A stretch of DNA of 64,000 bases from JAKPPT01 sp964630305. GTDB lineage: Bacteria; Spirochaetota; Spirochaetia; Treponematales; UBA12059. A model generated the notes under the pieces. That model had not been told where the DNA came from and did not search any database. It worked only from the letters and a program-made list of their open reading frames with translations. A program made the translations under genes and the position numbers. Where the stretch lies: contig CAZVTR010000004.1 of assembly GCA_964630305.1 (NCBI GenBank), positions 1 through 64,000 on the forward strand. Direction: 5' to 3'. How positions within the stretch are numbered: position 1 is the first letter of the stretch; every line of letters starts with the position of its first letter. This document shows positions 24,313-33,925 of the stretch, piece by piece.

Positions 24313-24500
24313 ATGCGGAAAATAGCTTATAAGCTGCTGTTAATTTCAGCACTTGTTATGCTTGCGGTTCAGCTTTGGGCAGCAGACAATATTTTGGGGC
24401 TCTGGAAAACTGTTGATGATGAAACTGGCAAACCTCGCTCATATGTGATGATTTATATGTATCAGGGCAAGGTTTATGGAAGAATCGTTGCACTCATCAG
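24313..24500 (+). CDS. DUF2147-type exported protein, cut by an assembly gap
   Basis: The first 62 residues remain before the N run. A signal peptide (MRKIAYKLLLISALVMLAVQLWA, cleavage likely after AVQLWA) is followed by NILGLWKTVDDETGKPRSYVMIY and GKVYGRIVAL, the start of the DUF2147 lipocalin-like fold (G.W...D...G...S.v.I....G.L.G.I). Members are periplasmic or exported and of unknown function. AGGGGGAAG precedes the ATG. The remaining ~80-100 residues are in the gap. Confidence 0.75.
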
Positions 24501-24600
24501 NNNNNNNNNNNNNNNNNNNNNNNNNNNNNNNNNNNNNNNNNNNNNNNNNNNNNNNNNNNNNNNNNNNNNNNNNNNNNNNNNNNNNNNNNNNNNNNNNNNN
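24501..24600. other. Assembly gap (100 N)
   Basis: A run of exactly 100 N, the usual placeholder for unknown length. It removes the C-termini of the two convergent genes on either side (DUF2147 protein and PdxY). True length is unknown. Confidence 0.99.
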
Positions 24601-25067
24601 GTTATTCCAGATAAATAGCACGCTTCAAAATGATTAGGAATGAGAATGTCAGCTTCATTAACAGCATTATGCAAAAAAAAGTCAGCTATTTCAGGTTTTA
24701 CATAAAAGCCATGTGGCGTATCACCCATTACAGGGTCACAGCAATATATAAAATTGGGATTATTAGCTTTCAATGTTTTTACATGTTTAAGAATTATTTC
24801 TCCTGTTTCTCGATTTCCAATGTAGCCAGATAATAATGCATGGCTCTTGTTAGTTAGACCAGAGTTCTCAAGTGCAGTTAAGAGCGCATCGATATGACTG
24901 GCAGAAAAAATCTCTCCTGCATAGCTACTATACCCCGTATGTGTTGAGAATTGGACTGTATTGATTTGAGTTACTGGAATCCCAAGCGTTTCAAGTGCAA
25001 AAACTGCTGTGCGATTTCCAACATACCCATACGCAACAGATGACTGAATCGATATAATATGCTTCAT
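24601..25067 (-). CDS. pdxY: Pyridoxal/pyridoxamine kinase, C-terminus missing in gap
   Basis: The N-terminal 155 residues of a PdxK/PdxY ribokinase-fold enzyme that phosphorylates vitamin B6 vitamers. Markers: ISIQSSVAYGYVGN (substrate-binding Ser and GYVGN), VQFSTHTGY, SGYIGN, YCCDPVMGD, and IPNHFEACYLSGI just before the gap. The missing part would include the GTGD nucleotide/catalytic motif. The ATG overlaps the hemW stop (ATGA), which makes a lepB-hemW-pdxY operon. Confidence 0.9.
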
Positions 25068-25737
25068 ATATATTGCTCCAAATAGTGCATTAACTGTAGA
25101 ATAATATAATTAAGGTTATCTAAACCAGTATCAGTAATCGTAATACGATTATTCTCGTTATGTAGATAGGCAGGAAATTTTTTGCATAACCATTTGGGAA
25201 TATCATGAAATTGATTTGGAAACCACTCATAAAAATCAATAGTTGAAAACCCATTTTTTTTTCGCAATTGCATCATGCAGTATTCAATAACTGCTGTTTT
25301 CCCGGAAATATGCTCGCTAGAACTATCTAAAACATTTGCGATATATGTATTAAGATTTGAAACAGTAGCTATGCGAGTATATGAACCATGGTCATCAATA
25401 TTTGATACAGCTGATGGTCCTATTCCAAGCCAGGATCCCATTTCCCAATAATTAATATTATGAGAACAGTACTTTCCATGATGCGCCCAGTTTGAAACTT
25501 CATACCGTTCATATCCAGCATCAAGTAAAGTCGATAGAATTATTTCCCAGGAACATTCATTCTCATCCTGTGATGGCAATGATATAAGATTATTATTCAT
25601 CTGGTGCGCCAGTTCTGAAGTATCTTCTACGGTGAGCTCATAGTATGATACATGATCAGGATGAAGTTCTATTAATGCTTTTATATCTTCCTGTACAACA
25701 GAAGCTGTTTGGAACGGTAGGCCATACATAAGATCTA
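25064..25737 (-). CDS. hemW: HemW-like radical SAM protein, N-terminus missing in gap
   Basis: The C-terminal ~224 residues of a HemW / coproporphyrinogen-dehydrogenase-like protein. (D)LMYGLPFQT at the broken end, HVSYYELTVEDTSELA, GYERYEVSNWAHHGKYCSHNINYWEMGSWLGIGPSAVS and the winged C-terminal HemW domain (KKNGFSTIDFYEWF) are diagnostic. HemW is a heme chaperone rather than an oxygen-independent CPO. The CxxxCxC cluster motif would be in the gap. Confidence 0.88.
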
Positions 25738-25837
25738 NNNNNNNNNNNNNNNNNNNNNNNNNNNNNNNNNNNNNNNNNNNNNNNNNNNNNNNNNNNNNNN
25801 NNNNNNNNNNNNNNNNNNNNNNNNNNNNNNNNNNNNN
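25738..25837. other. Assembly gap (100 N)
   Basis: Placeholder run of exactly 100 N separating lepB and hemW. The missing sequence must hold the lepB 3' end and the first ~150 codons of hemW, so the real gap is much longer than 100 bases. Confidence 0.99.
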
Positions 25838-26460
25838 GTTCGATTATCGCTTAATACAAAATATTGATTTTCCCCTAAGGTAATTGCTTCAAACTTTGAA
25901 GAAAATGGCAAGGAATCAGACCATGCTTCATTAGCTGGTGTTACAAGATCATATGTTTCTGAAGATACCTCAAATTCACTTAAAAAATGATACGATTTTT
26001 GGGTTTTATTATATACCAAATAGTTATTCATATAAATTGTATCTCCAGGTACGCCTACTATTCTGCGAACCAAAATTACATTGTTGTCTCCATCTGAATT
26101 AGAAAGCTGGCATTGCTGTAAGGTAAAAAATCTAATTATTGCATTGATGCATTGAAAAAAAATTGATGGTTCTTTACTGTTTTGGGATATGGTCACAATA
26201 TCACCGCGTTTGGGCAATGTAAATGTTATTAGTTTTTTATTAGAAAAAGGAACATTTATTCCATACACTAATGGTGATGTGATTACTCGATAATTTTCAA
26301 CTAAATTTGGCGACATTGAATCGTTAGTGATTTTATATGGTCTAAAAAAATAATTTATAAATATTTCAAAGGATATAAAAACAATCAACAGATATTTTAG
26401 AATGGTAAAAACTTTTTTTCGACGTTGTAACTTAACACTATATGATTCAAAATGCTTCAT
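25838..26460 (-). CDS. lepB: Signal peptidase I, C-terminus missing in gap; catalytic Lys replaced by Arg
   Basis: The first 207 residues. A single N-terminal membrane helix (about 20-38) is followed by TNDSMSP with nucleophile Ser48, PKRGDIVT (box C), VRRIVGVPGD (box D) and YFVLSDNR (box E, running into the gap). In box D the general base is normally the Lys of KR.VG.PGD; here R132-R133 stand in that place (codons CGC AGA). Insertions between boxes C and D (about 92-128) and after D are longer than usual. The gene is preceded by TTGTAA-17-TACAAT ending eight bases before the ATG, without a ribosome site. Confidence 0.88.
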
Positions 26461-26468
26461 AAAACGAT

Positions 26469-26497
26469 ATTGTATGATGTATTTAATTTTTTTACAA
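26469..26497 (-). promoter_or_regulatory. lepB promoter next to the start codon
   Basis: Minus strand TTGTAA (26492-26497), 17-base spacer, TACAAT (26469-26474), then eight bases to the ATG. This predicts a leaderless lepB-hemW-pdxY mRNA. Confidence 0.55.
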
Positions 26498-26571
26498 GTA
26501 AAATATGCTATGGATATTTTTCTTTATTATGTGATATTCTCAAAACAATACGAATATTATTTGAGGTTATA

Positions 26572-27024
26572 ATGAGCATGGTATTTGCAGTGAACAGAAA
26601 AGTTCATTTTAATTATTTTGTTGAAGAATCTATCGAGGCTGGTATCGTTCTTACAGGTTCTGAGGTTAAAGCAATACGAGCAGGAATGATATCGTTTACC
26701 GATGGTTTTGCTGCCTTTAAGAACGATGAACTTTTCTTATATAATGTCCATATAAGTGAATATAAATACAGTTCAATTTTCTCCCATGACCCTGATAGAC
26801 TAAAAAAATTGCTATTACATAAACAGGAATTAAAGCGGCTTAAACGAAAAGTTGATGAAAAAGGGATTACGCTCATTCCTCTTGATTTTCATTATGCCAA
26901 TCATAAAATCAAAGTGACTTTAGGACTATGTAAAGGAAAAAAGCTCCATGATAAACGTGAAGCAATCAAAAATAAAGATATAGAACGAGATATGGCACGT
27001 GAATTACGGGAAAGAAACCGCTAA
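26572..27024 (+). CDS. smpB: SsrA-binding protein SmpB
   Basis: A 150-residue partner of tmRNA in ribosome rescue. VNRKVHFNYFVEESIEAGIVLTGSEVKAIRAG, HISEY and the basic tail with GLCKGKKLHDKREAIKNKD are the family's standard features. GAGG lies five bases before ATG 26572, and an ATG six bases later is the alternative. The tmRNA gene itself is not in the window. The stop codon shares bases with the rsmD start (TAATG). Confidence 0.95.
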   Translation: MSMVFAVNRKVHFNYFVEESIEAGIVLTGSEVKAIRAGMISFTDGFAAFKNDELFLYNVHISEYKYSSIFSHDPDRLKKLLLHKQELKRLKRKVDEKGITLIPLDFHYANHKIKVTLGLCKGKKLHDKREAIKNKDIERDMARELRERNR

Positions 27025-27569
27025 TGGGTACATTAAGAATAACCGGGGGTGAACTTAAGGGGAGAATCATTCATGTCGCCGAAGGTTCATTGGCTATTCG
27101 TCCTCCTATGGACAGGATGCGTGAATCATTGTTTTCTATTTTAGGAGATATTTCAGGAGCACGTATAGCAGATATCTTTGCCGGTTCAGGAATTTTTTCG
27201 TTTGAAGCACTGAGCCGAGGAGCCTTGTCTGCCCTCTGTGTAGAAAAAGATAAAGCAAAAATTGCTGCATTAAAAAAAAATGCTATGCTTTTAGGGGTTT
27301 CTATTAAAACAGCTGCAATACCAGCAGAAGTTTTTATTAAACGAGCATCAGAATCGTTTACTCTTGTTTTTATGGATCCGCCATTTCCCTATAGGTTTAA
27401 AAATGAATTATTATGTGAAATCGCCGAATCAAAACTGCTTGCACCACAAAGTAGACTTGTATTTCATTTCCCGCAAGAAGATAGTTTAATAGAAAATGTA
27501 ACTGGTTTAAAATTGCTCACTAATCGCAAATACGGCCGATCCTGCATAAACATTTACCAAAAACTATAA
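27024..27569 (+). CDS. rsmD: 16S rRNA (guanine966-N2)-methyltransferase RsmD
   Basis: A 181-residue SAM-dependent methyltransferase. ITGGELKGR and RPPMDRMRESLFSIL open the protein, ADIFAGSGIFSFEALSRGA is the SAM loop and MDPPFPY is the catalytic D-P-P-F motif. The target is G966 of 16S rRNA by homology. Its ATG overlaps the smpB stop, and the pair is likely one transcript. Confidence 0.93.
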   Translation: MGTLRITGGELKGRIIHVAEGSLAIRPPMDRMRESLFSILGDISGARIADIFAGSGIFSFEALSRGALSALCVEKDKAKIAALKKNAMLLGVSIKTAAIPAEVFIKRASESFTLVFMDPPFPYRFKNELLCEIAESKLLAPQSRLVFHFPQEDSLIENVTGLKLLTNRKYGRSCINIYQKL

Positions 27570-27574
27570 TCGCT

Positions 27575-27603
27575 TGAGCTTTTAATAAAAAATGTATATA
27601 TTT
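27575..27603 (+). promoter_or_regulatory. Candidate promoter adjacent to the small TPR gene
   Basis: TTGAGC (27575-27580), 17-base spacer, TATTTT (27598-27603) with an upstream TGTA; the ATG follows after five bases. If used, the message has no leader. Confidence 0.4.
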
Positions 27604-27608
27604 AGCAT

Positions 27609-27989
27609 ATGAGTAAAAGTGATAAAGATAAATCTAAAGCTGAAATGCCAATAGATGTTTTTTCAAAGTTTTCTGAAGATGCCTTATTAAAACAAACTGA
27701 TTACCCCAATAAAGAGCTTTCTCCTTCTGATAAAGCCCAGTTGAATAGAAAAGGCAATATATTTTATAATGAAGGCAAAATAGAACTTGCCAGAAGAATT
27801 TATCAGACAACGGGTTATTCTGATGGTCTTATTCGAATTGGCGAGTACTATCTAAAACATGACCAGCCTATTGAAGCATTAAAAATGTTCAAATTGGCAC
27901 ATGATGATGCAAAAACTCAAGCATTGGCAAAAATAGCTGCAGAGGCTATAAAAACTCTATTAAAAAGGGAAGATGAATCAAATGGCTGA
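27609..27989 (+). CDS. Small TPR-like protein of unknown function
   Basis: A 126-residue soluble, charged protein. The last ~70 residues (GNIFYNEGKIELARRIYQTT, GLIRIGEYYLKHDQPIEALKMFKLA) form two helical TPR-like hairpins; the first 45 are polar and probably disordered. It overlaps the following, larger TPR gene and probably works with it. No ribosome site. A conserved spirochaetal hypothetical is my best guess. Confidence 0.75.
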   Translation: MSKSDKDKSKAEMPIDVFSKFSEDALLKQTDYPNKELSPSDKAQLNRKGNIFYNEGKIELARRIYQTTGYSDGLIRIGEYYLKHDQPIEALKMFKLAHDDAKTQALAKIAAEAIKTLLKREDESNG

Positions 27990-29157
27990 TTTTAACCAAC
28001 CACCACTACCATTCGAGAATTCTTTTGATGAATCACAACCTGAGAATTCTCAAGTAAATGAAATAGCCGAATTATCAAAAAAAGGCTATGCGTTGCTTAA
28101 AGAAAACCAAATTTCAGAAGCGGAGGCATTTTTTAAACAAATTGTTGATCAGGATCCTGAAAACAATTATGCATTAGTTGGACTTGGGGATGCTGCACGA
28201 AAACGAAATGCATTTAGAGAGGCTGTAGAATACTATAAAAAATGCCTTATCTATCATCCGGGTAACAATTATGCACTGTTTGGACTTGCCGATTGCTACA
28301 AGGCATTGAATCAGTATCAAAAAGCCATTGAAATTTGGGAACAATACCTTTTACATGACAACAAAAACATTACGGTGCTCACACGAATTGCCGATGCATA
28401 TCGTAAAGTACGTGAATTTCGCAAATCAAAAGCAATCTACTTACGTGTGCTTGAAATGGAAGCAGATAATCCCTATGCACTCATTGGGTTAGGACATCTG
28501 CATTATGATTTTAAGGAATATCGCGATGCCCTTCACTACTGGGCTCGCATGGTTCAGATTCAGGGTGAAAATGTAGATATTAGGGTTCTCACGTCAATAG
28601 GAAACTGCTACCGAAAGCTCAAGCAATTCGATATGGGTATTCCGTATTTCGAAAAAGTTTTGCAGCGCGATCCTCGTAATTTTTATGCATTATTCGGTCT
28701 TGCAGATTGCTACCGTGGTGTCAATAAACCAGCAGAATCCTTGCGCTATTGGAACCTTATACTAGATATCGATCCCAAAAACAAAGTTATTATCACGCGA
28801 GCAGGCGATGCATATAGAAATTTGGGTGATTATGATACTGCACTCGAATACTACCAAAAAGCACTCGATATAGAATTTGATTTGTATGCAGTCATGGGAA
28901 AAGCAACGGTAGCACGGCTGCAAGGTAAAATTAATGATGCAATCGAGTCTTTGAAAAAATTGATTGAATACGACTTAAAAAATTATCGTTTATATATTGA
29001 ACTTGCCCAATGCTATCTTGCTATTAACGATAAATATAAAGCAATAGAAGTCTTAATGGACTTTCAAAAACAAGGCATTCGGAATGCTCATGTTCAAGAA
29101 TTGATTAACCGAATCAATTCACCTAACTCATTTGACTCTGATGACAGAGACTTGTAA
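27982..29157 (+). CDS. Tetratricopeptide-repeat protein
   Basis: A ~391-residue protein made almost entirely of TPR units: about nine to ten 34-36-residue repeats from residue ~25 on, with recurrent NNYALFGLADCYKALN, NPYALIGLGHLHY, NFYALFGLADCYRGVN patterns. Alternate repeats appear paired (YALxGLxDxxR ... TRIxDAYRK), so the array may have grown by duplication of a two-repeat unit. No catalytic domain or signal peptide; a cytoplasmic scaffold. Two ATGs nine bases apart are possible starts; the one at 27982 gives the better ribosome-site distance. Overlaps both neighbours. Confidence 0.85.
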   Translation: MADFNQPPLPFENSFDESQPENSQVNEIAELSKKGYALLKENQISEAEAFFKQIVDQDPENNYALVGLGDAARKRNAFREAVEYYKKCLIYHPGNNYALFGLADCYKALNQYQKAIEIWEQYLLHDNKNITVLTRIADAYRKVREFRKSKAIYLRVLEMEADNPYALIGLGHLHYDFKEYRDALHYWARMVQIQGENVDIRVLTSIGNCYRKLKQFDMGIPYFEKVLQRDPRNFYALFGLADCYRGVNKPAESLRYWNLILDIDPKNKVIITRAGDAYRNLGDYDTALEYYQKALDIEFDLYAVMGKATVARLQGKINDAIESLKKLIEYDLKNYRLYIELAQCYLAINDKYKAIEVLMDFQKQGIRNAHVQELINRINSPNSFDSDDRDL

Positions 29158-30181
29158 TGTTCCGCATGCATTAGTGCATCTATTTCCCTCTGAACTTGTA
29201 TCTACTTTGCAGTTAGAGAAGAGCTTCAGAGGGAAGCAGATTTTTAAATGGATAAGCATTGGCGCACAATCATTTCATGATATGACTGATCTTCCTGCGT
29301 CGCTTCGTCAATCTCTTGCAAAACAGTTTCCTACAATATACACCTCAACACTCGAAAACACATTTATTGATAAGCAGGATGGATCTGCAAAACTACAAAT
29401 AAAACTATATGACGGAACACTTATTGAATCGGTACTGTTAGTTGACAATCAAGGCAGAAAAACAGCCTGCCTCTCAACACAGGCTGGATGCGGTATGCAT
29501 TGTGCGTTTTGCAAAACCGGAACACTTGGATTTTTGCGTAACCTGGAATCGTACGAAATTATTGAACAATATTTTCATTTAATGAATAATTTTGGCAAAC
29601 CAAGCAATATTGTGTTTATGGGTATGGGAGAACCGCTTTTAAATCTTCCTAATGTTTCTCAAGCAATTGCTATTTTTACCGCACACGATGGGCTACAACT
29701 TTCAAAGCGAAAAATAACAATTTCAACATGTGGTATTGTCCCTGGTATTCTTGAACTTGCAGAACAAAATATTGATGTGAGACTGGCTGTTTCCCTAACA
29801 GCTGCAGATGATAGCATACGTTCACAATTGATGCCGATCAATCAAACCTGGAACCTAGATTCACTTAAACAAGCTTTGCTTACCTATCAAGCGAAAACAG
29901 GCGAAAGAATTACTTTAGAATTACCGCTGCTGAGCGGAATCAATACCACATCTGACTGTGCCTACAAACTAATTGAATGGGTAAAAGGTTTACAAGTACA
30001 AATTAATCTTATAGCATGGAATCGCGTTGATGAATTACCCTTTAAAACACCTTCTTCAAAAGAACTTGCTGAGTTTATATCAATTTTAAGACAACATAAT
30101 TTAAATGTTGTTCAACGTGCAAAACGAGGACGCAACATACAGGGAGCATGCGGCCAGTTAGGCAAAATCAAACAGGAATAA
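29141..30181 (+). CDS. rlmN: Dual-specificity 23S rRNA/tRNA A2-methyltransferase RlmN
   Basis: A 346-residue radical SAM enzyme methylating C2 of A2503 in 23S rRNA and A37 in tRNA. GKQIFKWI near the N-terminus, CGMHCAFCKTG (CxxxCxxC cluster), GEPLLN and VSLTAADDSIRSQLMPIN are present, and GACGQLG at the end supplies the second catalytic Cys. The gene begins within the last codons of the TPR gene. ATG 29141 is preferred over an upstream TTG; the ribosome site is weak. Confidence 0.94.
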   Translation: MTETCNVPHALVHLFPSELVSTLQLEKSFRGKQIFKWISIGAQSFHDMTDLPASLRQSLAKQFPTIYTSTLENTFIDKQDGSAKLQIKLYDGTLIESVLLVDNQGRKTACLSTQAGCGMHCAFCKTGTLGFLRNLESYEIIEQYFHLMNNFGKPSNIVFMGMGEPLLNLPNVSQAIAIFTAHDGLQLSKRKITISTCGIVPGILELAEQNIDVRLAVSLTAADDSIRSQLMPINQTWNLDSLKQALLTYQAKTGERITLELPLLSGINTTSDCAYKLIEWVKGLQVQINLIAWNRVDELPFKTPSSKELAEFISILRQHNLNVVQRAKRGRNIQGACGQLGKIKQE

Positions 30182-30191
30182 ACTTCTGAAT

Positions 30192-32612
30192 TCAGTTATA
30201 AATTTCAAAAGGTGAAAGGTTATTATGCTTGCTTGAACATTGCTGTAATCTTGTAATTTTTATCGGTAGTGTTCTCCAATTTTTTATGCAAGAATTTTCT
30301 ATGATTGTTTGAATTTTTTCTGTTTCGACATGTGTAAAAATATCAATGTACAAATCTTGTTTTTCAAAATGAATTGAATTTAAATCGCAGTAAGCTTCAA
30401 GCATGCTGAGTATTTCTTGAAAACCTGTTTGAGTTTTAAGACCACAAATTCTAAAAATATTTTTATCCAGTATTGACGATAGTGAAATAAAGTTTTGTTC
30501 CTGAGATTTTAATATTTTGCAGTTTGTTATTGTGAGATATCTTGGAAGTAAATTATTAATTGCAAATACTGTTTCAGCATTATTAATTGGTTTTGATAAA
30601 TAAATAAGACCATATTCATCACATGATTCTAAACCCAGTGGTAACGGTCCTGTTATTTCGATTCGTGGCATGGGATGGAAACCCTGACTGTAAGCCAGCG
30701 GAATATCAACACGGCGTAAAGCTGTTTCGAAATGCCTTACGATATCATGATGAGGCAGCAATGCAGCAGTATTCACTTTAGAAAATTGTATCAGCATTGC
30801 GTGCTTTAGTATTTTTTTATTGTCTTCACTATGTGTAATCTGCTTGCAATCAGAAAAATTATCAGCAATTTCTTGTATAGTATGTATGATTGTTGTGCTA
30901 TCATCAATTTTAGCATGTGATGTACATGAGCCACAAGGGTTGCTGCATGCAGTTGTACAACATGGTGTGCATTGATGCAGTTTTGACTTTTGCTGTTCAT
31001 GTTTAAAATACGACGGAGAAACCAGAATTGATATTTTTTTCCATGGTTTTTCTTCATACGAATGATTTTCCTTGAGGAGATTCATCCATATTTCTTTTTT
31101 AAAACTATCATCCCATGCATCAAAAACACAGCTGCTTTTATATGCTTTAGTAATAAGCTCTCCACTAGAACGATTTCCCTGTGCAATTGAATATTCAACG
31201 AAAGCCATATAAGGATTATGATATGCAATTTTTATGCGTTTACTATATTTTAATGCATCTTTAATTGTATAAATCGCTTGTAAAACTTCTTCTGGCTCAT
31301 ACAATCGAGTATCTTGAAATGGTGTATGAGGTTTTGGAACAAAAACAGAAATGGTAACATGAATTTCAATTGATACCGAGCTAGCAATTTTTCGTAAAAA
31401 TTGAATAATTGCTTCTGCTTCATCGTGTACTGTTCCATCAATAGGCAGGCCAATCATAAAATAAAATTTTGCTGTCTGAAACCCATATTGCTTTGCTTTT
31501 TCTAAGATTTCGTAGACTTTTTGTTCATCAACAGTTTTGTTTAATTGTTTTTGCCATTCAGTATTTGCTGTTTCTATTGCAAATGTAAGCCCGCTCTTTT
31601 TAAGCTCTGATATATGCTGAAGAATTTCCAATGAGAACGATTCTATTTTAAGCGATGGCAATTGAAATGAAATATGTTTATCGCTATATTTGCGTGAGAG
31701 CAATTGCAATAAATCTAATATCCCTGGATAATCTCCTGAGGAAAGCGAACTTAATGAAATTGATGTGTAGCCTTCAGCGATTTTATCATCGATCTCTTTA
31801 ATGATATTTTGAGGCATTTTTGCTCGCGCTGGTCTATATATAAATCCTGCCTGGCAAAATCTGCATCCATTGATACAGCCTCTCATTATTTCAACAGCAG
31901 CGTGCTCCTGTACAGGTCTAATGCAAGGTATTGGAAAATTTATTTTATGATATAGTTTCCCAAAATCATAATATATGTTTCGTGATACATATTTGTTTGT
32001 GCCATCGTAAAAATGTTCTGATTGTCTTAAGATTTCTAATAGTTCTTCTTTAGATGCTCCTGCTTGTTTTTTTTCAGCTATACTTTTTACTATCTCAAAA
32101 AAATCTGGTTCTGCCTCTCCAATCCATACACCATCAAAAAAATCAATGTAAGGCTCAGGGTTGGAAATTCCAGGCCCACCTGCTATAACTATTGGATCGC
32201 TTTTTGTGCGTTCTTTTTTTAAAATAGGTATATGAGCAAGTTCTAGCGTAAATAATACATTTGTTGCCAATAATTCATAACCAATTGAAAAACCTATGAT
32301 ATCTGAGTTTTTAATTGGTTCATGCGTATCGAGTCCATATAATGGAATTTGTTTATGCTGTAATAATTCTGCAAAGTCAACCTTTGGAGTAAAAACACGA
32401 TCACAAACAATGTTTGAAATGGAATTTAATTCTGAGTATAAAATTCGAATTGCATTATTGCACATGCCGATTTCGTAAATATCAGGATAACAGAGTGCAA
32501 ATCGTATTGAATATGTCTCTTTTAAAATGGTACCACTCTCGTTCCCAAAATAGCGCGCTGGTTTTTCTACCGAAAGCAGTTCTGGGAGAAAATCATCAAT
32601 TTGGTATGGCAT
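30192..32612 (-). CDS. B12-type radical SAM protein with C-terminal DUF2344 (TIGR03960 family)
   Basis: An 806-residue protein. The N-terminal part (FLPELLSVEKPARYFGNE, then a cobalamin-binding-like region with IGFSIGYELLATNVL and GGPGISNPEPYIDFFDGVWIGEAE) is followed by a radical SAM core with MRGCINGCRFCQAGFIYRP. A cysteine-rich stretch (CTPCCTTACSNPCGSC, about residue 550) comes before the DUF2344 domain (FSKVNTAALLPHHDIVRHFETALRRV..PLAYSQGFHPMPRI). The family is often near rRNA/tRNA processing genes; the substrate is unknown to me. It is the last gene of the mre-mrd run; its start overlaps rodA by one base. Confidence 0.9.
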   Translation of the reverse strand: MPYQIDDFLPELLSVEKPARYFGNESGTILKETYSIRFALCYPDIYEIGMCNNAIRILYSELNSISNIVCDRVFTPKVDFAELLQHKQIPLYGLDTHEPIKNSDIIGFSIGYELLATNVLFTLELAHIPILKKERTKSDPIVIAGGPGISNPEPYIDFFDGVWIGEAEPDFFEIVKSIAEKKQAGASKEELLEILRQSEHFYDGTNKYVSRNIYYDFGKLYHKINFPIPCIRPVQEHAAVEIMRGCINGCRFCQAGFIYRPARAKMPQNIIKEIDDKIAEGYTSISLSSLSSGDYPGILDLLQLLSRKYSDKHISFQLPSLKIESFSLEILQHISELKKSGLTFAIETANTEWQKQLNKTVDEQKVYEILEKAKQYGFQTAKFYFMIGLPIDGTVHDEAEAIIQFLRKIASSVSIEIHVTISVFVPKPHTPFQDTRLYEPEEVLQAIYTIKDALKYSKRIKIAYHNPYMAFVEYSIAQGNRSSGELITKAYKSSCVFDAWDDSFKKEIWMNLLKENHSYEEKPWKKISILVSPSYFKHEQQKSKLHQCTPCCTTACSNPCGSCTSHAKIDDSTTIIHTIQEIADNFSDCKQITHSEDNKKILKHAMLIQFSKVNTAALLPHHDIVRHFETALRRVDIPLAYSQGFHPMPRIEITGPLPLGLESCDEYGLIYLSKPINNAETVFAINNLLPRYLTITNCKILKSQEQNFISLSSILDKNIFRICGLKTQTGFQEILSMLEAYCDLNSIHFEKQDLYIDIFTHVETEKIQTIIENSCIKNWRTLPIKITRLQQCSSKHNNLSPFEIYN

Positions 32613-33925
32613 TATAGTTTCTCTCGTTTAATTCCGGCACTAAGTACTAATCCAATTCCAATACAACTGCTCAGCAGAGAAGAACCACCATAAGACAAAA
32701 ACAAAAGAGGAATGCCGGTTATTGGCATGATACCCATTGCCATACCAACATTAATTGCAAAATGAAATAACATCATGCTTGCAATTCCACTTAAAATTCC
32801 ATGCGCAAAAGTATCATTTGTATTTCGCATAGCAGATAGTATTCTATAAATTATAAAAAAGAATATAATAAAAATTATAAAACAACCAATAAAACCAAAC
32901 TCTTCCGCTAGAATACTGAAAATAAAGTCGGTGCTCTGTTGCGGCAAATACCGATAGTGACTTTGAGTCCCTTGCAGATAACCTTTACCTAAAAAGCCTC
33001 CAGATCCAATAGCAGTAACAGACTGTATAATATTCCACCCTGATCCCAAAGGATCAATTTGTGGATCCAAAAATACCGCAAGTCGCATTATTTGATAGTC
33101 TTTTAATACTTTATTTGCCAGATATCCAAAACTAGTACTAAACAATACTATTGAAACGACATAAGCAATTCCAAGGTAATACTTTCGCTTTGTAAAATAA
33201 TAGCCAGTAAGTGCTACAATTGTTATAACAATCAACGAAAGTAATAAAATTTGAACTAATTCACCTTTATAAAATATATGTAAAAAAGTAATTGAATCTT
33301 TTAATATTTTTTCTGAGAAAATTGGCAGTATTGTAAAAAAGCCACCAAATAATAAAATAAATAAAAAGTAACTCCAATACTTTTTTTCGATGTTATAAAT
33401 AAATGCTAAAGCTATATAGATAGGGAAAAAAACTAATGATGTTCCTAAATCAGGCTGACTTAAAATTAAGACCACTGGAATAAACATGATAGCGAGTGAA
33501 ATAAGAAACGTGCGTAATTTTTGTGTATAATTCGTAAATTCAGATAAGTATTTTGATAAGTAAAGAATTGTAGCTAGTTTTGCAAATTCAGAAGGCTGAA
33601 CTCCAAAATTTCCAATTCCAATCCAAGATTTAGCACCGTTTACAACCTTTCCGAACATTCGTGTATAAATTAAAATAAGTATAGCTGCAACATAGATCCA
33701 GAATGAATATTCTTTTAAAGTCTTAGTATCAATCATTGCTATAATAAACATACAAACGATACCGATAACTGCCCAAACAATTTGTCTAATATACTCATTT
33801 GATACTAATTCACCTGTAAACAACATTCCTGCAGAATAAATAACAAATATGCCAAGAATAACCAGTATAATAGTTGATATAATAATTAGCCAATCAATTC
33901 GTTTTATTCGCGCTAGAATACTCAT
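32612..33925 (-). CDS. rodA: Peptidoglycan glycosyltransferase RodA
   Basis: A 437-residue SEDS protein with about ten membrane helices. GWNIIQSVTAIGSGGFLGKGYLQGTQ, DFIFSILAEEFGF with the catalytic-region Asp/Glu, and MGIMPITGIPLLFLSYGGSS are the family signatures. It polymerises lipid II glycans with the PBP2 encoded immediately upstream (one-base spacing). Two extra helices in the middle (about 175-260) make it longer than the ~370-residue E. coli protein. Confidence 0.94.
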   Translation of the reverse strand: MSILARIKRIDWLIIISTIILVILGIFVIYSAGMLFTGELVSNEYIRQIVWAVIGIVCMFIIAMIDTKTLKEYSFWIYVAAILILIYTRMFGKVVNGAKSWIGIGNFGVQPSEFAKLATILYLSKYLSEFTNYTQKLRTFLISLAIMFIPVVLILSQPDLGTSLVFFPIYIALAFIYNIEKKYWSYFLFILLFGGFFTILPIFSEKILKDSITFLHIFYKGELVQILLLSLIVITIVALTGYYFTKRKYYLGIAYVVSIVLFSTSFGYLANKVLKDYQIMRLAVFLDPQIDPLGSGWNIIQSVTAIGSGGFLGKGYLQGTQSHYRYLPQQSTDFIFSILAEEFGFIGCFIIFIIFFFIIYRILSAMRNTNDTFAHGILSGIASMMLFHFAINVGMAMGIMPITGIPLLFLSYGGSSLLSSCIGIGLVLSAGIKREKL

